Under the pieces are notes generated by a model, which made no database searches, was not told the origin of the DNA, and worked only from the letters and a program-made list of their open reading frames with translations. A stretch of 64,000 bases of DNA from Heterobasidion occidentale. Its lineage: Eukaryota > Basidiomycota > Agaricomycetes > Russulales > Bondarzewiaceae. Shown here in pieces: positions 50,911-62,041 of the stretch. The position numbers and the translations under genes were made by a program. The stretch lies in assembly GCA_039111635.1 (NCBI GenBank), contig JBCAQO010000006.1, positions 682,001-746,000 on the forward strand. The letters run 5' to 3'. Each line of letters begins with the position of its first letter. Position 1 is the stretch's first letter.

Positions 50911-51645
50911 TGCTTTATGAACAGTTTACTTACAAATGCGGTGGTGATGAGGGATTCTGAAGGTCGGTTTGAAGGAGTAATGGGGGGTGGTGGAGGTGAG
51001 GCTCGGCTTTTTGGGCGACGGACAAGGCAAACTGAAGCTTACGTCACTCACTTTTTCGTCTCGTCCAGCCAGGGCCAGGTTGAGGAGCCTGGAGAGTGCT
51101 GCCCGTTGCTTCGCTCCCGCCAGTCATCAATCCTCTTATATGCAGTTTGGTTATCCTCGAGAGATATACAAACGCCAGGAATACCTCTATCGTCGCTCTG
51201 GGACCGCCGCAAGCACATGCTCTGCTTCTTGTCGAACTGGGGAAGTGTCAGGGCCAGCTGAAGGCCTATCAAATGATGCCAGGATCATAACCCTTGGGAG
51301 GGCAGATGAGTCTTCATAAAGTCAGCTTGTGTGTTGGCGGGTTGTTTTTCTTGCTGATGGAGAGAGGAAAGAGAAAAGCAGACTGTGGACCACCAAATTC
51401 TGATGTGGATAAATACAGACAGCTCCGCACAGGTCTATTCTTCGGAAGCTTCGTTGGCATCTGGGACCATCACGAGTCGAGCTTTACATGCATGATTGAC
51501 TCATACTTGTATGTTTCTCAGTGTGTAGGACAAAATGATCCCCCAAGATTCAACTATCAGTACATCTCCATTAATATATACGTAGTCATCCTCAACACAG
51601 ACAAGGCAATAAACATTCAACCAGTCAAAGTCCCACAGCTCGCGA
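50911..51645. other. Intergenic region
   Basis: About 730 bases between the metallophosphoesterase start and the BSD-gene stop. Open frames here are unsupported. Nothing recognisable beyond a Gly-coding GGTGG-rich patch near 50,980. Confidence 0.35.
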
Positions 51646-53269
51646 TCACTCCCAGTCGCTACCGCTGTCGTCATCATCATCATCGTTTCTCTTTCTCTCC
51701 TTATCTTTCTCAGCCACTTTGGCCTCTCCAACGCCGCTCGCATGTCCTGAAGAGACAAGGTCATAACTGTCTTCACTACTGAGCCGCGGGCTGGTCGTAG
51801 CGGGAGTAGCCGATTGCGAAACGGGTGCTGATAGTCTGTCAACTGAGATAGCTGCTGTAGCGTCTGCAGTTGAGACGGAGCTATCTTTGGCCTGTTCGGT
51901 GGAAGGGAGCGGGGCATTCGGGGACGGCGCCTCGTCGTCGTCATCTTCCCAACTGAACTCATCGTCCTGATCTGTGGGGCCTGGGCAGATATAATATCAA
52001 TATGTGATACATCCTAGCGACGGCCATGATATCAGTAACGGTCGTACCTTGCAGCAAAGCTTTCCGCCGCACTTCCTCCTGCTCAATCTGATATACACGG
52101 AAGAAATAACGTGTCCAGAAGGCATCTTCCGTCATTTCGGATGGAACTAACCGTCACACCGTCAGCCTCGAGTCCCTAGAGTGAGTCAGGGACAAACCAA
52201 GGGCGTCAAGCGTGGTCTTGATGGCAGACTGGTCGCTCTCCAGCTCAATCTCCACCCTCTCCTTCCGTTGCTCGCTTCTAATGCCGCCTTCCTTCCCCTC
52301 CACCTCTGTCTGGACCCACGTATCAAATAGATCAGCTGAGCTTTTCTCCCCTGCCGGATCGACCTTCAAGATCTCCGGGTTCATCCTCACAGCTCTCAAC
52401 AGAGCGTCCTTGCGTGTCCCGATTGCCTTTACTTCGCCACTCCGCCTGGACCCACTGTCCCTGCTCCGCGAACGTGCCGCATCGGACTGAGGCGTTTCCG
52501 GTTGTGAGAAGCCAGGCATCGTCCATACGTCCATGCCGTCCCACATCACCCCAGTCGCACCACTCCCGCTCCCACTGGCAGCGTTCTCCGGAGGAATAAC
52601 ACGAACAGCCTCGCGCAACAGGTCTCCGGCACCGCGCAACAGGTCCTCACCGCGAGCGGTAGCGCTGTGTGTACGCACGCGTTGAAGCTCGTTCTCGAAT
52701 GCATTGCGCAATTGGGAGAGGTCGACGCGCTCAGGAGCATGCCGAAGGGTCTCTGTTAACGTATTCTGAGTATTCTGCACTGTGGTGAGGAGCTCTGGAG
52801 GAATTGATGATTGGAGACGTGAAAAGAAGCTCTGCGGTGATCGTTCGTTGCCTGGGAGTGTAGATGTGGATGCAGAGGTGGATGTCGAGTCAGAAGGAGA
52901 CGCGCTCTCTGCTACATCCTGCTCAGTGGTAGATTGCACATCTCTAGATGCCGATGACACTGTGGCAAGGTTCTCTGGCGTTGTCACGGTCAACTTGTTC
53001 AGCTCTTGCTGCGCTTGCGACACATAATCTCCCAAATCCTTCCGCGCGGCCTGAATGGCAGTTTGACTCTTTCACGAGACCATTCATTTGCGTGTGGGCG
53101 AAGGAGTATGTCCAACACGCACCTGTTTCCTGAACCCACCCCAGAATTTGCCGAGTTGGCCTATAACTTCTGTAACTTCTTCGTTCAGAGACTGTTGACG
53201 CTGGTGAGTGGGTTCGGGAGGAGGTGTGGAGGGTACCACTGGGTCGTACGCCGCATCGAAGAAGTTCAT
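51646..53269 (-). CDS. BSD-domain protein (fungal Dos2-like)
   Basis: Starts MNFFDAAYDPVVPSTPPPEP and continues LNEEVTEVIGQLGKFWGGFRKQ, then after an intron the amphipathic helix AIQAARKDLGDYVSQAQQEL. A Ser/Thr-rich linker leads to a helical domain, including RKDALLRAVRMNPEILKVDP and FDTWVQTEV. The BSD hallmark is DAFWTRYFFRVYQIEQEEVRRKALLQ in the third part (a W/Y-F pair in FWxxYF). The tail is acidic (DEFSWEDDDDE ... DDDDDDSGSDWE). BSD domains occur in TFIIH p62 and synapse-associated proteins; this layout matches fungal Dos2-type proteins whose role is poorly defined. About 470 residues, intact, with three or four introns. Confidence 0.86.
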
Positions 53270-53526
53270 GTATGCACAGACAAATTGCAGACACTTATTG
53301 CCCGCAGAGATGAAAGACTAGACAACAGCCAAGGCGTAACGGACGCTCGACGACCATTACTGCTTACGTATTCCTTCTTACGAAGCTTTGACTGTGCCCG
53401 AGCTCGGCTGAGATTTCCAAACGTCCGATAACTTTTCGCCATGGATGTCTTGTTTCCAGATCTCTCCTACGTTATATACAAAACAAGAAACGCGAGGAAC
53501 GGTGAAGCTGCGTCTGCCTACGCTGC
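53270..53526. other. Short intergenic region
   Basis: About 260 bases between the BSD gene start and the stop of coiled-coil paralog A. Likely holds the BSD promoter. No other feature. Confidence 0.35.
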
Positions 53527-54983
53527 CTACTTCTCCACCAACATCGCCAGCACACTCTCCAATGCAACTTTTGGCCTCAACAACACGGCACGATCCAGCT
53601 TCCCATCATCCCTCTTGACATCCCGAACGAGGCCCATACTCGTTGTGCATATCACAGGTACTGATTCCTTCGCCTTCTCCTTGGCTCCCCGGTCACTGTA
53701 TCCGTCCTCCATGCTACGAGCATCGAACGCATCTCCGCCCACAATCACCATTGGCGACAGCATACTTGTCGTGACCTCCTCTCCGATAATCTTGTTTAAT
53801 TTCAAGGCGAATGTAGCGACCTCATGAAGTCCATCGCCTGCTTTCTGGAGGAGCGTCTGCTTGATTTGAGCGTGATCACGATCCAGGCCCGCGCAGAGCA
53901 CACACGAAGTCAGTCTCTCCACGAGGTAGTTGGTGAGCGAGCTTTCCGGTGCCGGTCCCTTGTAAAACACTTTTTGCGTGTAACGGTGGGTAAGTGCTCT
54001 CCATCGTCCAGAGATTTCAGGCGGTTCTATATTGATGGTTTCAATTTCAATTTCCAGAATCAGAGAGAAGGCCACTCACCTGCGCCTTGGAGTGCAGAGA
54101 AGACAAATTTCATGCCTCTCTCCAAGTGGGGATCGCCAAATACCCATCGCGACATAAGGGAAGCCACGACATGCGTGAGGTACGCTTGAAATACGATCTG
54201 GAGGAAGAGTGGGTCTCCCATCTGCGGCGCGCGCTGGGCAATCTGGGCTATACGCAGAGTGGATCGAGACTGGACTTCCTTGAACACTGTCTGACCTTGC
54301 TCGCTCTCATCCTTCAGTTTCTCTACCGTCCCTTGTATGCTCTTGCCAACCCATGCATCCGAAAGCACGATGGCGACCTGGAATATCTCGTAGTTGAGTG
54401 CCTCGATCTGCTCGATAATCTCCTTCTCTGTGAACGTCTCCTGCTTGGTCAGGAAGACTTGTGCCACCTCGAGCTCTCGCGCCCTTGTATCAAGCAGGGC
54501 CTTGTTCTGCGCAAGCGTCGTTTCGAGGGCTTGGGTCTTGGTTTGGAGCTGTGAGATCGTGTGCTCCCGTTGCACGACGGTGTTGGTCGCCTTCTGCAAA
54601 TCGTGGTTGAGCATGTGTAAGGCATCCATAAGACTGTCTAGCTTCTTCGTCTTCAGCTCACTCTCATCTCTCGCATCTTCCAATGCTCGCTTCTGCTTCT
54701 CGTACCTCTCTTTCCATCTCAGCTTGGAGCTGCGTGCGCTCTTCAAGTCGTTGTTCGTCTTTCGCAGCGATTCCCTGAGATTGTCAACTTCAAGCTCGGC
54801 ATCACAGTGCGCGCCAGTGCGTCCACGCCAGAAATAAATCATAGGGAAAAAGACGAAGTTGGGAGGTGAGCAATGTGAGTGCGTCTTAGACCTGGCGATA
54901 GTACTATCGTTCACTACAGCAAAGGAAGGCACGTGTGCAGCGTTCGTAGCGTCTGCTTCCCAACCATGTATAGTGTCGTGCAT
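53527..54983 (-). CDS. Coiled-coil paralog A (uncharacterised Agaricomycete-type family)
   Basis: Two exons with the junction at A/EPPEISGRWRALT (intron about 54,029-54,081). After a short hydrophobic stretch (NFVFFPMIYFW), a long coiled coil (about 54,810-54,440) is rich in E, K, L and Q. Then comes a helical domain: TRARELEVAQVFLTKQETFTEKEIIEQIEALNYEIFQVAIVLSDAW, QIVFQAYLTHVVASLM, and the C-terminal part RWRALTHRYTQKVF ... SCVLCAGLDRDHAQIKQTLLQKAGDG. It ends LAMLVEK. The same architecture, intron position and about half the residues recur in paralog B. I recall expanded mushroom families with a similar helix core (ALNxEIxQxA), so this may be one of them; no function is known to me. The start could be Met at 54,983 or the internal Met before IYFW. 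Confidence 0.72.
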
Positions 54984-55776
54984 GTTATGGTTGGTTCTTG
55001 AGCACCTGTTTGCGACTGCGCAAACGATCGGTGCGGCCGCAGCACGGCACCTCCTGGCACCATCATGCTATATTCAGTGGTAGCTATGTCCCGTTCGTTC
55101 GGACTATGTTATCCTAATGTCTTCGTCCCTTACCGTATTGACAACATAGATTGAGGCCCTCTTACGGACGGAACATTCTTTCCCGTCTAGATGTTCTAAG
55201 ATAATCGATGGATCAGTACTCATGTTTCTCCATTCAGGACAGAACAGCAAGTTGGGCTTTCACTTGCGCAGTCGACGATCGTGAAGTAGAAGCTTACACT
55301 TGATGCATAGAGACTTCCCTTCCGCTGCCATGCGTAAAGAGTTCGACATACAACGAGCGCCCAAGACGGTGAGTAGGGCGTCCAGACTCATCGTTTCGCT
55401 TCCTTGAGCTGAAGCAGAACCATCTATCATTGTTTTATAACTCCAGAACGCATCATGAATAGTGTTTTTACCTGGTATCACTTTGGTTCAAGAAAAGAGT
55501 ATCTTGCGTATATTGCTACATTTGGCAACTTGTATGAACTGGGAATCAGGCCAGCCGACTGATCAGGAATGCGACACGCCTGTAAGGCGAGCCTGCGACG
55601 CATCATATTGAGAACACTTGAGCACACATGTTCATAGCATAGGGGTCCACTCCGCAGCTATCGATGCCCTCTCGCTTCTGTGACAAGCTTGACTTATTAA
55701 AAAGACATATGAGAGATGTATATATCATGCGACGGCGTTTGGCTCTTGCTTTTCGTTTCTCCAGAGTTCCTTCGCG
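54984..55776. promoter_or_regulatory. Divergent intergenic region between paralog A and the Hsp70-like gene
   Basis: About 790 bases between two start codons facing away from each other. It must contain both promoters. Only short unsupported open frames were seen, and no repeats. Confidence 0.4.
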
Positions 55777-58245
55777 ATGATTCACAGGAAACCATTTCAC
55801 GGACTAAAACGTAGACTCGTTCTCTCAATGGACCTCGGCACTACCTTCAGCGGTATGTCCTATGCCGTTCTGGATCCGGGCAAGGTTCCGGAAATCAAGA
55901 CCGTTAATAGGTATGCTGTTATCCCTTCATGTACGCTCTCTTGTATTGGATACTAATTGTATTTCACGACCGATGCAGATACCCTGGACAGGAAGCTGGT
56001 GACGCGAAAATTCCGACGGTGGTCTGGTACGACTCAAATGGACAAGTACTTGCCGTGGGTGCCGAAGAGCCTTCGGAGCCTCCCCTTGAGGACCCTGAAT
56101 GGCAAGATGACGCTGTCGATGAGTGGGAGGACGTTCCGAAAGTTTTCAAAGTTGAATGGTAATGTTGTCTTGAGCCATCTTCCCTACTACTCGTTATATG
56201 ACCCCCCATCGAATTAGGTTCAAGCTCTTGCTCGGCCCCAAAGGCATGCGCGCCGATCCTGCCATACCATCGATAAAGCTACCACCTGGTAAACAGGATG
56301 TCCTCGAAGTATATGCAGATTTCTATCGCTATATGTATGGGCATGCCCGTACGTATATTGAACAGACTCACGCAAATGGGGATCTGCTCTGGGAGTCCTT
56401 TGGCGAAGACATCGACTTTATTCTCAGTCATCCTAACGGCTGGGAGGGTGCACAACAGAGTGCAATGCGTAGAGCCGCTATCAATGCGGGGTTGGTGCCG
56501 GACACGCCAGATGGGCGGGAACGAGTCAAATTCGTAACAGAGGGCGAAGCCAGCTTTCACTGTTGTATCTCTAGTGGAACGATCATTGATAGTGTCGAGG
56601 CCAGTTTGATCCCCTTCGTGTTGCATATGACCACTGATACGGCTCACAGATTGGGAAGAATGTTATGATTGTGGACGCAGGAGGAGGCACAGTGGATGTC
56701 AGCACGTATACGTTCACAAAGTCAACGCCAATCGCCATAGACGAGATCGCTCCATCTGGATGTGCGTGGACTGTTCAATAAGTTCGCAGTCATATGACAA
56801 TAAGAATCGGTTTCTAGGTATCTTTCAAGGTTCGGTTCTCGTCAGTAGCCGTGCGTTGGCATATCTGAGGCGTATGTCCTTCTCTTCTGCGTACCTGTAA
56901 ATTATGACATATTGTTTTGAATAGAGAGCTTGGCGTCCTCGCGCTTTGGGTCGGATTCACATATACAAGCAATCACTACTGAGTTCGATAAGACCACGAA
57001 GAAGCGGTTCAAAGGGACGGGCGATTCGTGGGTCAAATTTGGCCAGCCATCAGACAGGGATCTCAAGTTTGGGATCCGAAATGGGCAGAAGAAGTTGACA
57101 GTGTTCGTATACCTTTCTCTTTGCAGGGCCACGCTATATCTGAAACGATTGGTCGCGCCTTAGGGACGAGATCGCCTCCTTCTTCGACCCCGCGATACGC
57201 GACATCTTGCGTGAAATAGAGGCACAGCAGCGTGCAGCAAAGGGCCGTCTTATATCAGTGGGCATCTTGATTCGATTTTGCCAAAACGACTCACATGTTT
57301 ATGTTGTAAGACTTTTTCTGGTTGGTGGCTTCGCTGCAAGCGAGTACCTATACACAAAGCTGCGCAGTCAACTGGAAGCGCGTGGATCACGTATATTCAG
57401 GCCTGATAGTCATACGTACGTTTCTAAGCCTATCTACAAGACCTCCTCGCTGAGTTGAAGTCATTCCTGCAGAAATAAAGCGGTAGCAGAGGGAGCTGTC
57501 TCCTTTCATCTGGACCACTTCGTGTCCTCACGCGTCGCAAGATTCGTATATGGGACTGATGCTCTACTGAATTCAATCCTCACAGCAGCGACCATCGTCT
57601 ACGATCTGCAAAAAAATTTACTGATATAGATGGCACAGAGCGTCTGGCGGGGGCATTCGATACTATCCTTCCTAAGGTATGGTTTCATCTCATCGACATT
57701 GAAACTTCGTATGACAATGATATCAGGGAACACAGGTATCAGAGACCAAGGAGTTTAAACGTCATTATTTTCAAACGTCTCAGTATGGGATTGACGAGAT
57801 CATTGAGAGCATCACTTGCTACAGGGGTGAAAGCACTCCTTCCTGGATGGATGAGGAGCCAGGTTTGCAATGTTTAATCGCCTTTTTTCTCTAATCTCAC
57901 CATATTCCTTCAGAGTTGTTTTCGAACTTGTGCACAATCTCTGCGGATGTCTCTCACTGCCCAAGGCTCGATGGACAGGTCCAAGAGGTCCTTACTACCG
58001 TCAATCTTTCAGGATCAGTCTATCATTCGGTCTCACCGAATTGAAAGCGAGGATCTCGTGGATGGAAAAAGTGCGTATCATCTTTCTTTTGAGCTGCCCG
58101 TAGCTAGCTCATAACTGGTTCTTCAGGGTGTGAAGAAATAGTAAGGCTCTGTTTCGCGCATCGTCTATGTTAGTTTTGGCAACAAACCCCTTACTGATCG
58201 CTTTTCTCCAGTGGCCCAGCCTCAATCGTCTATGATGAAGGTTGA
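55777..58245 (+). CDS. Hsp70-like (HSPA12-type) actin-fold ATPase with two frame breaks
   Basis: A divergent Hsp70 relative. Phosphate-1 loop SMDLGTTFSG is at the start; phosphate-2 is VDAGGGTVDVSTY (about 56,670-56,715); the adenosine-side motif is LVGGFAASEYLY (about 57,315). Also typical are YADFYRYMYGHARTYIEQTH, TEGEASFHCCISS, DKTTKKRFKGTGDSWVKFGQPSDRDLKFGIRNGQ and FDPAIRDILREIEAQ. The C-terminal substrate domain of classical Hsp70 is absent, as in HSPA12. About 13 exons; a 14-nt exon (58,127-58,140) links EK to YGPASIVYDEG and the stop. The frame breaks near 57,568 (between FVYGTDALL and EFNPHSSDHR) and near 57,975 (before PYYRQSFRISLSFGLTELKA). Either the gene is decaying or two bases are wrong in the assembly. 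It lies between two coiled-coil paralogs on the other strand. Confidence 0.8.
58127..58140 (+). other. 14-nt microexon near the 3' end of the Hsp70-like gene
   Basis: GGTGTGAAGAAATA lies between acceptor GGTTCTTCAG and donor GTAAGGCTCT. It encodes GVKK and the first two bases of Tyr, joining WMEK to YGPASIVYDEG, the usual C-terminus of this family. Confidence 0.7.
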
Positions 58246-59055
58246 CCACCCACCAACTGTGCCTGTAACGTTTAAGATTGAAGCACTGCTCCGATTCATA
58301 CTCGTTTGCTTCTCGTCCGGTTTGATGTTATCGTCATGTACTATATCCATGTATGCCTTGCTTGAACAGTCTTGTGCGCGACTGAGGACCTTTTGTGATG
58401 CCACTTTCCTTTCCACTAGGTTCGCTGAGATCAGAAACAGAACATCTCATGCTACCAGCATATCATACACCGACATCTAGTCCTTGATCAACGAGACAGA
58501 AGTAAAATCCACCATCGCTCTGGTACTTCGAGCAGTCGCAGCAGAACTCGAGTGAGGAGAACATGAATTGCTCGCTGGAGATATTTTGAACACCGACCGG
58601 TCTGAACCGGTGACCACTCGGTGACCCCACCGACTCCCCGCCGGCGTTGAACGTTCTGAACGTTGAATCGTCACTGGTCTTAGACTCGTCCTCGAAATTC
58701 CTTTGAATGGGAAGAAAACAATAGAACATCACCGAGACTTACTTCCTGCATCAGCCTATAAGTCTTACCATCAAGGGTTTATCATCTGCACGACGGCCAA
58801 CGACCAGAACGACCAAATCCCAAATCTCAATCGAGTTGGGCAATCAGCGGTCAAATACAGATATCTGGAGACTACGTCGGAGGTTGAAGGGGAACGGCCG
58901 ATGTCGCTGTCTCTGGGAGACCAAGTCAGCGCCACAGGCTGACAATTCCAGTGCGTTCTGTTTTCAAAACTTCAGTCGACAGGTCATTCCTAGTCTATCC
59001 CCTCAGATCGTCTATAGGGCGTCCCTCAAGAAACCGGAGCATCTGCCTACGCTAC
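58246..59055. other. Intergenic region between the Hsp70-like gene and paralog B
   Basis: Convergent 3' ends. The region has short inverted and direct repeats around 58,595-58,665 (for example ACCGGTCTGAACCGGT and repeated GAACGTT) but no supported gene. Confidence 0.4.
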
Positions 59056-60440
59056 CTACTCCTTCGCCAATATTGCCAGCACACTCTCCAATGCAATAGT
59101 CGGCTTCAACAACACAGCACGATCCCGCTTCCCATCGTCCCTCTTGAGGTCTCTCATAAGTCCTATACTCGTCGCGCACATCACGGGTGCCGATTCCTTC
59201 ACCTTCGTTGCGGCGTCGTGGTCACCATATCCGTCTTCCATGCTACGAGCATCAAACATCTCTCCGCACGGAATCACCATTGGCCATAGCATGCTTGTCG
59301 TGATCCCCTCCCCGATCGCCTTATTCAACCTGAAAACAAACGTAGCGACCTCTCGAAGCCCATCGCCTGCTTTCTGGAGAATTGCATGCTTGATTCGAGC
59401 GCGATCTCGATCCAGACCTGCACAGAGCACGCATGAAGTCAACCTCTCCGCTAGGAAATCGGCGAGCGAGTCTGGTGTTTGTTCTTGGTGAAACACTTTT
59501 TGGGTGTACTGGTGGGTCAGCGCTCTCCATCGTCCAGAAATTGCCGGTGGTTCTATGCCCGATTGAGTAGGTCAATTCGACATCATGGAACAAGAGGTTA
59601 CTCACCTTCGTTCTCAAGTGCAGAGAAAATACGATCCATAGCTTGGTTCAAGCCGTGATCAGCGAATTGCCATTGTGACATGAATGAAGCCACGATATGT
59701 GTGAGGTACGCTTGAAACACGATCTGCAGGGAGAGCGGGTCTTCTATCTGTGATGCAAGTTGGGCGATCTCGGCTATGCGTAGAGTCGACCAACAGTGGA
59801 TCTCTTCGAACACTGCGTGTGCTTGCTCGTCCTCGACCACGTTGCGTACCGTCTTCGCCGTGTCCCTATCCTGCCGTTTCCCGTCCGTCTCATGTTCCTC
59901 TTCACTCTCCCACTCATCGGAAAGCACGATAGCGACCCGGAATATCTCATAGTTGAGCCCCTCGATCTGGTCGATAATATCCTTTTCCGTGAAGGACTCT
60001 TGCCTGGTCAGGAAGACTTGGGCCACCTCGAGCTCTCGCGTCCTCGTGTCCAGCAGTGCGTTATTCTGTACAAGCATCGTCTCGATGGCCGCGGTCTGGG
60101 ATTGGAGCTGTGCTATCGTTTGGTCACGTCGTGCAATGGTTTCCTTCGCCCTCTGCAGGTCCTGTTCGTGCGCGCGAGAAGTGTTAACAAAATGGTTTAG
60201 CTTGCTCTGCGCCTCGTCTACTGCTTTCCGTTCTTTCCTGTACCTCTCTTCTAGATCAGTGAAATCCCGTCGCACTCGCCGCAGCTCATCATCTTTCGTC
60301 TGCAGCTGCTTTCGAAGATCGGGGACTTCAGGGACTTCGGGCTCAACCGATGCTCGTCCAGTCGAGAAGGAAAACAATATAAAGTGGACGAAGTTCCAAG
60401 GGACTTTGATGGCCTTGAACGCGAATGTGAGCAGTGTCAT
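59056..60440 (-). CDS. Coiled-coil paralog B (uncharacterised Agaricomycete-type family)
   Basis: Two exons joined at NE/EPPAISGRWRALTHQYTQKVF (intron about 59,554-59,606), the same position and phase as in paralog A. A hydrophobic N-terminus (MTLLTFAFKAIKVPWNFVHFILFSF) may be a membrane anchor. The coiled coil follows, then DTRTRELEVAQVFLTRQESFTEKDIIDQIEGLNYEIFRVAIVLSDEW, QIVFQAYLTHIVASFMSQW and SCVLCAGLDRDRARIKHAILQKAGDG, ending LAILAKE. It carries an insertion after LSDEW (EEHETDGKRQDRDTAKTV) absent from A. Intact frame, about 440 residues. Nucleotide similarity to A extends to the 3' end, so the pair comes from one local duplication. Confidence 0.75.
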
Positions 60441-61173
60441 GGTGTCGCAGAGTGAAGAGTGGTCCTAACCGATGTTGATTTATAGGATGTATTCAACGTT
60501 CATGGTAATCGGATATAAGCAGGTGACAGAATCCTCACCGTTTGCTGCATGCTGCAAGTGCTTCTCCAACGCCTGTTGTTGTTGGCCCGTGACTGTGTGA
60601 ATCATCAGGCGGCGTAGGCACATATCATCATTTCGGCAACACTATTACTCGTGGCTAGTTCTGAGCGTCTGCTTGTTAGCGATATCTTCAAATATGGCCT
60701 GGATGCTATAATAGAATCTAGACGGTGTGGAGGAGTTCGGTATGTGGTGTTGTCCTTCCCATACCGTGCCGTTTTGGAAGCTAGTTCAAACAAAGATCTT
60801 TCTCTGACGTCTTCACAGGATGATCGATGTAATAGAACTTGGACGCCCAGGCCACGATGTGAACACGGTGCTGCGCAGTCAACAATCAAGGAGTCACCGC
60901 CGCATGCCCGACTTTATTGTGCGAAAGCTCTAGGCTTTGGCTACACGTCGCAGCCTGCAGTCTTCCAGGCGTGCGTTGACGAAACGTAGATTTAGGATAA
61001 GGAATAACGGTCACCAGTCGGCAAATATGAAGTTTGGAGGCCAATGGGAGATGACTAGGCTGGTCGGGCGAGCGGACCGTGCAAGATGCTTCTGCTGCGA
61101 TTTATCTCCGAAGATTGAGCGTTTGAGCATAGGGGCACAATCCGCAGCATGTCGGAAAAATAGATCTCGATGA
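60441..61173. other. Intergenic region
   Basis: Promoter side of paralog B, then sequence with only unsupported short open frames up to the palindrome. Confidence 0.3.
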
Positions 61174-61203
61174 TAAGGGCTTATGATGCATCATAAGCCC
61201 TTA
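61174..61203. repeat. 30-bp perfect palindrome
   Basis: TAAGGGCTTATGATG is followed without spacer by its exact reverse complement, giving 30 self-complementary bases. It may be a hairpin end of a mobile element or two fused inverted repeats. Nothing coding. Confidence 0.85.
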
Positions 61204-61312
61204 ATGTTCGCGCAATCTTATAATCCATCATGAGAAAAGACGAAAATATTATGATAGCATGACAATGGTGATGGCAACGGGTTAATAATCCCCATCATAA
61301 TCCCAGTGAGCT

Positions 61313-61457
61313 AGGCATCATAATGCTAATCAAGATGCCGCTACAATCACATCATCAACCTGACATAATAAGGCCACAATAGGCATCATAATGCAGTCAT
61401 AATGCTGATCGTGATGCTGCCACAATCACATCATCAACCTGACATAATCAGGCCACA
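61313..61457. repeat. Two-copy tandem direct repeat (68 and 77 bp)
   Basis: Copy 1 (61,313-61,380) and copy 2 (61,381-61,457) both start AGGCATCATAATGC and share ACAATCACATCATCAACCTG and ACATAATMAGGCCACAA. Copy 2 has a nine-base insertion after the first block. The surroundings are rich in ATCATAAT words. Confidence 0.8.
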
Positions 61458-61479
61458 AAATTTCATACGGCCCACCATT

Positions 61480-61745
61480 CTCGACACCACAACTACATTA
61501 GTAATCAGTAGCGATCACTACCAGTTACTTACTCGCTCTAGTACCACTTATGACTTACTACTTACTTCTTCATGAGAGTTCACACAGTCCACTAATGCTC
61601 ACTTACTGACTTCTTACTAAGGTTACTACAATCTACTGATAGATCCTTACTTACTTAGGAAGGGTACTACACTCTACTGATAGCTAGTTACTTACTTACT
61701 ACAGAGATCATCACAACGCACTAGTAGTTACTACAATCTAGTCCA
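61480..61745. repeat. Low-complexity TTACT-rich stretch
   Basis: Dense, irregular TTACT, TACTAG and ACTTACT words on the plus strand over about 265 bases, bordering the tRNA-like sequence. It may be the body or tail of a SINE. Confidence 0.5.
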
Positions 61746-61754
61746 ATTTATGAT

Positions 61755-61836
61755 GGTACACGTGGGATTCGAACCCAAGTGGCTTAGGTAGTGAGTATTA
61801 CAGTGTTACAACAAAACCGCTCTGCCAGAGAGCTGT
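61755..61836 (-). other. tRNA-like sequence, possible SINE head
   Basis: On the minus strand a D arm GCTCTCTGGCAGAGC with an A-box-like TGGCAGAGCGG is followed, 50-odd bases on, by a T arm containing the perfect B box GGTTCGAATCC and by CGTGTACCA. No 5' sequence pairs with the 3' acceptor half (GTGTACC), and the anticodon arm does not fold cleanly, so it is not a working tRNA. A Pol III promoter with low-complexity sequence downstream fits a tRNA-derived SINE or a pseudo-tRNA. Confidence 0.55.
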
Positions 61837-62041
61837 TTCTAGCTACGCTTCTCCATGCGTCATATAGAGAATTTTATGGCCATGATAATCCATGATAATA
61901 CCATGGTGTGTATGATAATGCCAGATTGCGAGCACACAGGCCCGGCAGTAATAGGGTACAAGCAACATGATATTCAGAGCAGTCCTGAGATACTACATAC
62001 ATTCAGATGCATGAAAACATTAAGAAAAACACTCAAACCGC

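Noticed and set aside
57040..57170. Possible third frame break in the Hsp70-like gene
   Set aside because: Using donor ACAGT/GTTCGT and acceptor GCGCCTTAG restores KLTVDEIASFFDPAIR, so no indel is needed.
61755..61836. Functional tRNA gene
   Set aside because: The 3' acceptor half has no 5' partner and the anticodon arm is not a 5-bp stem with 7-base loop.
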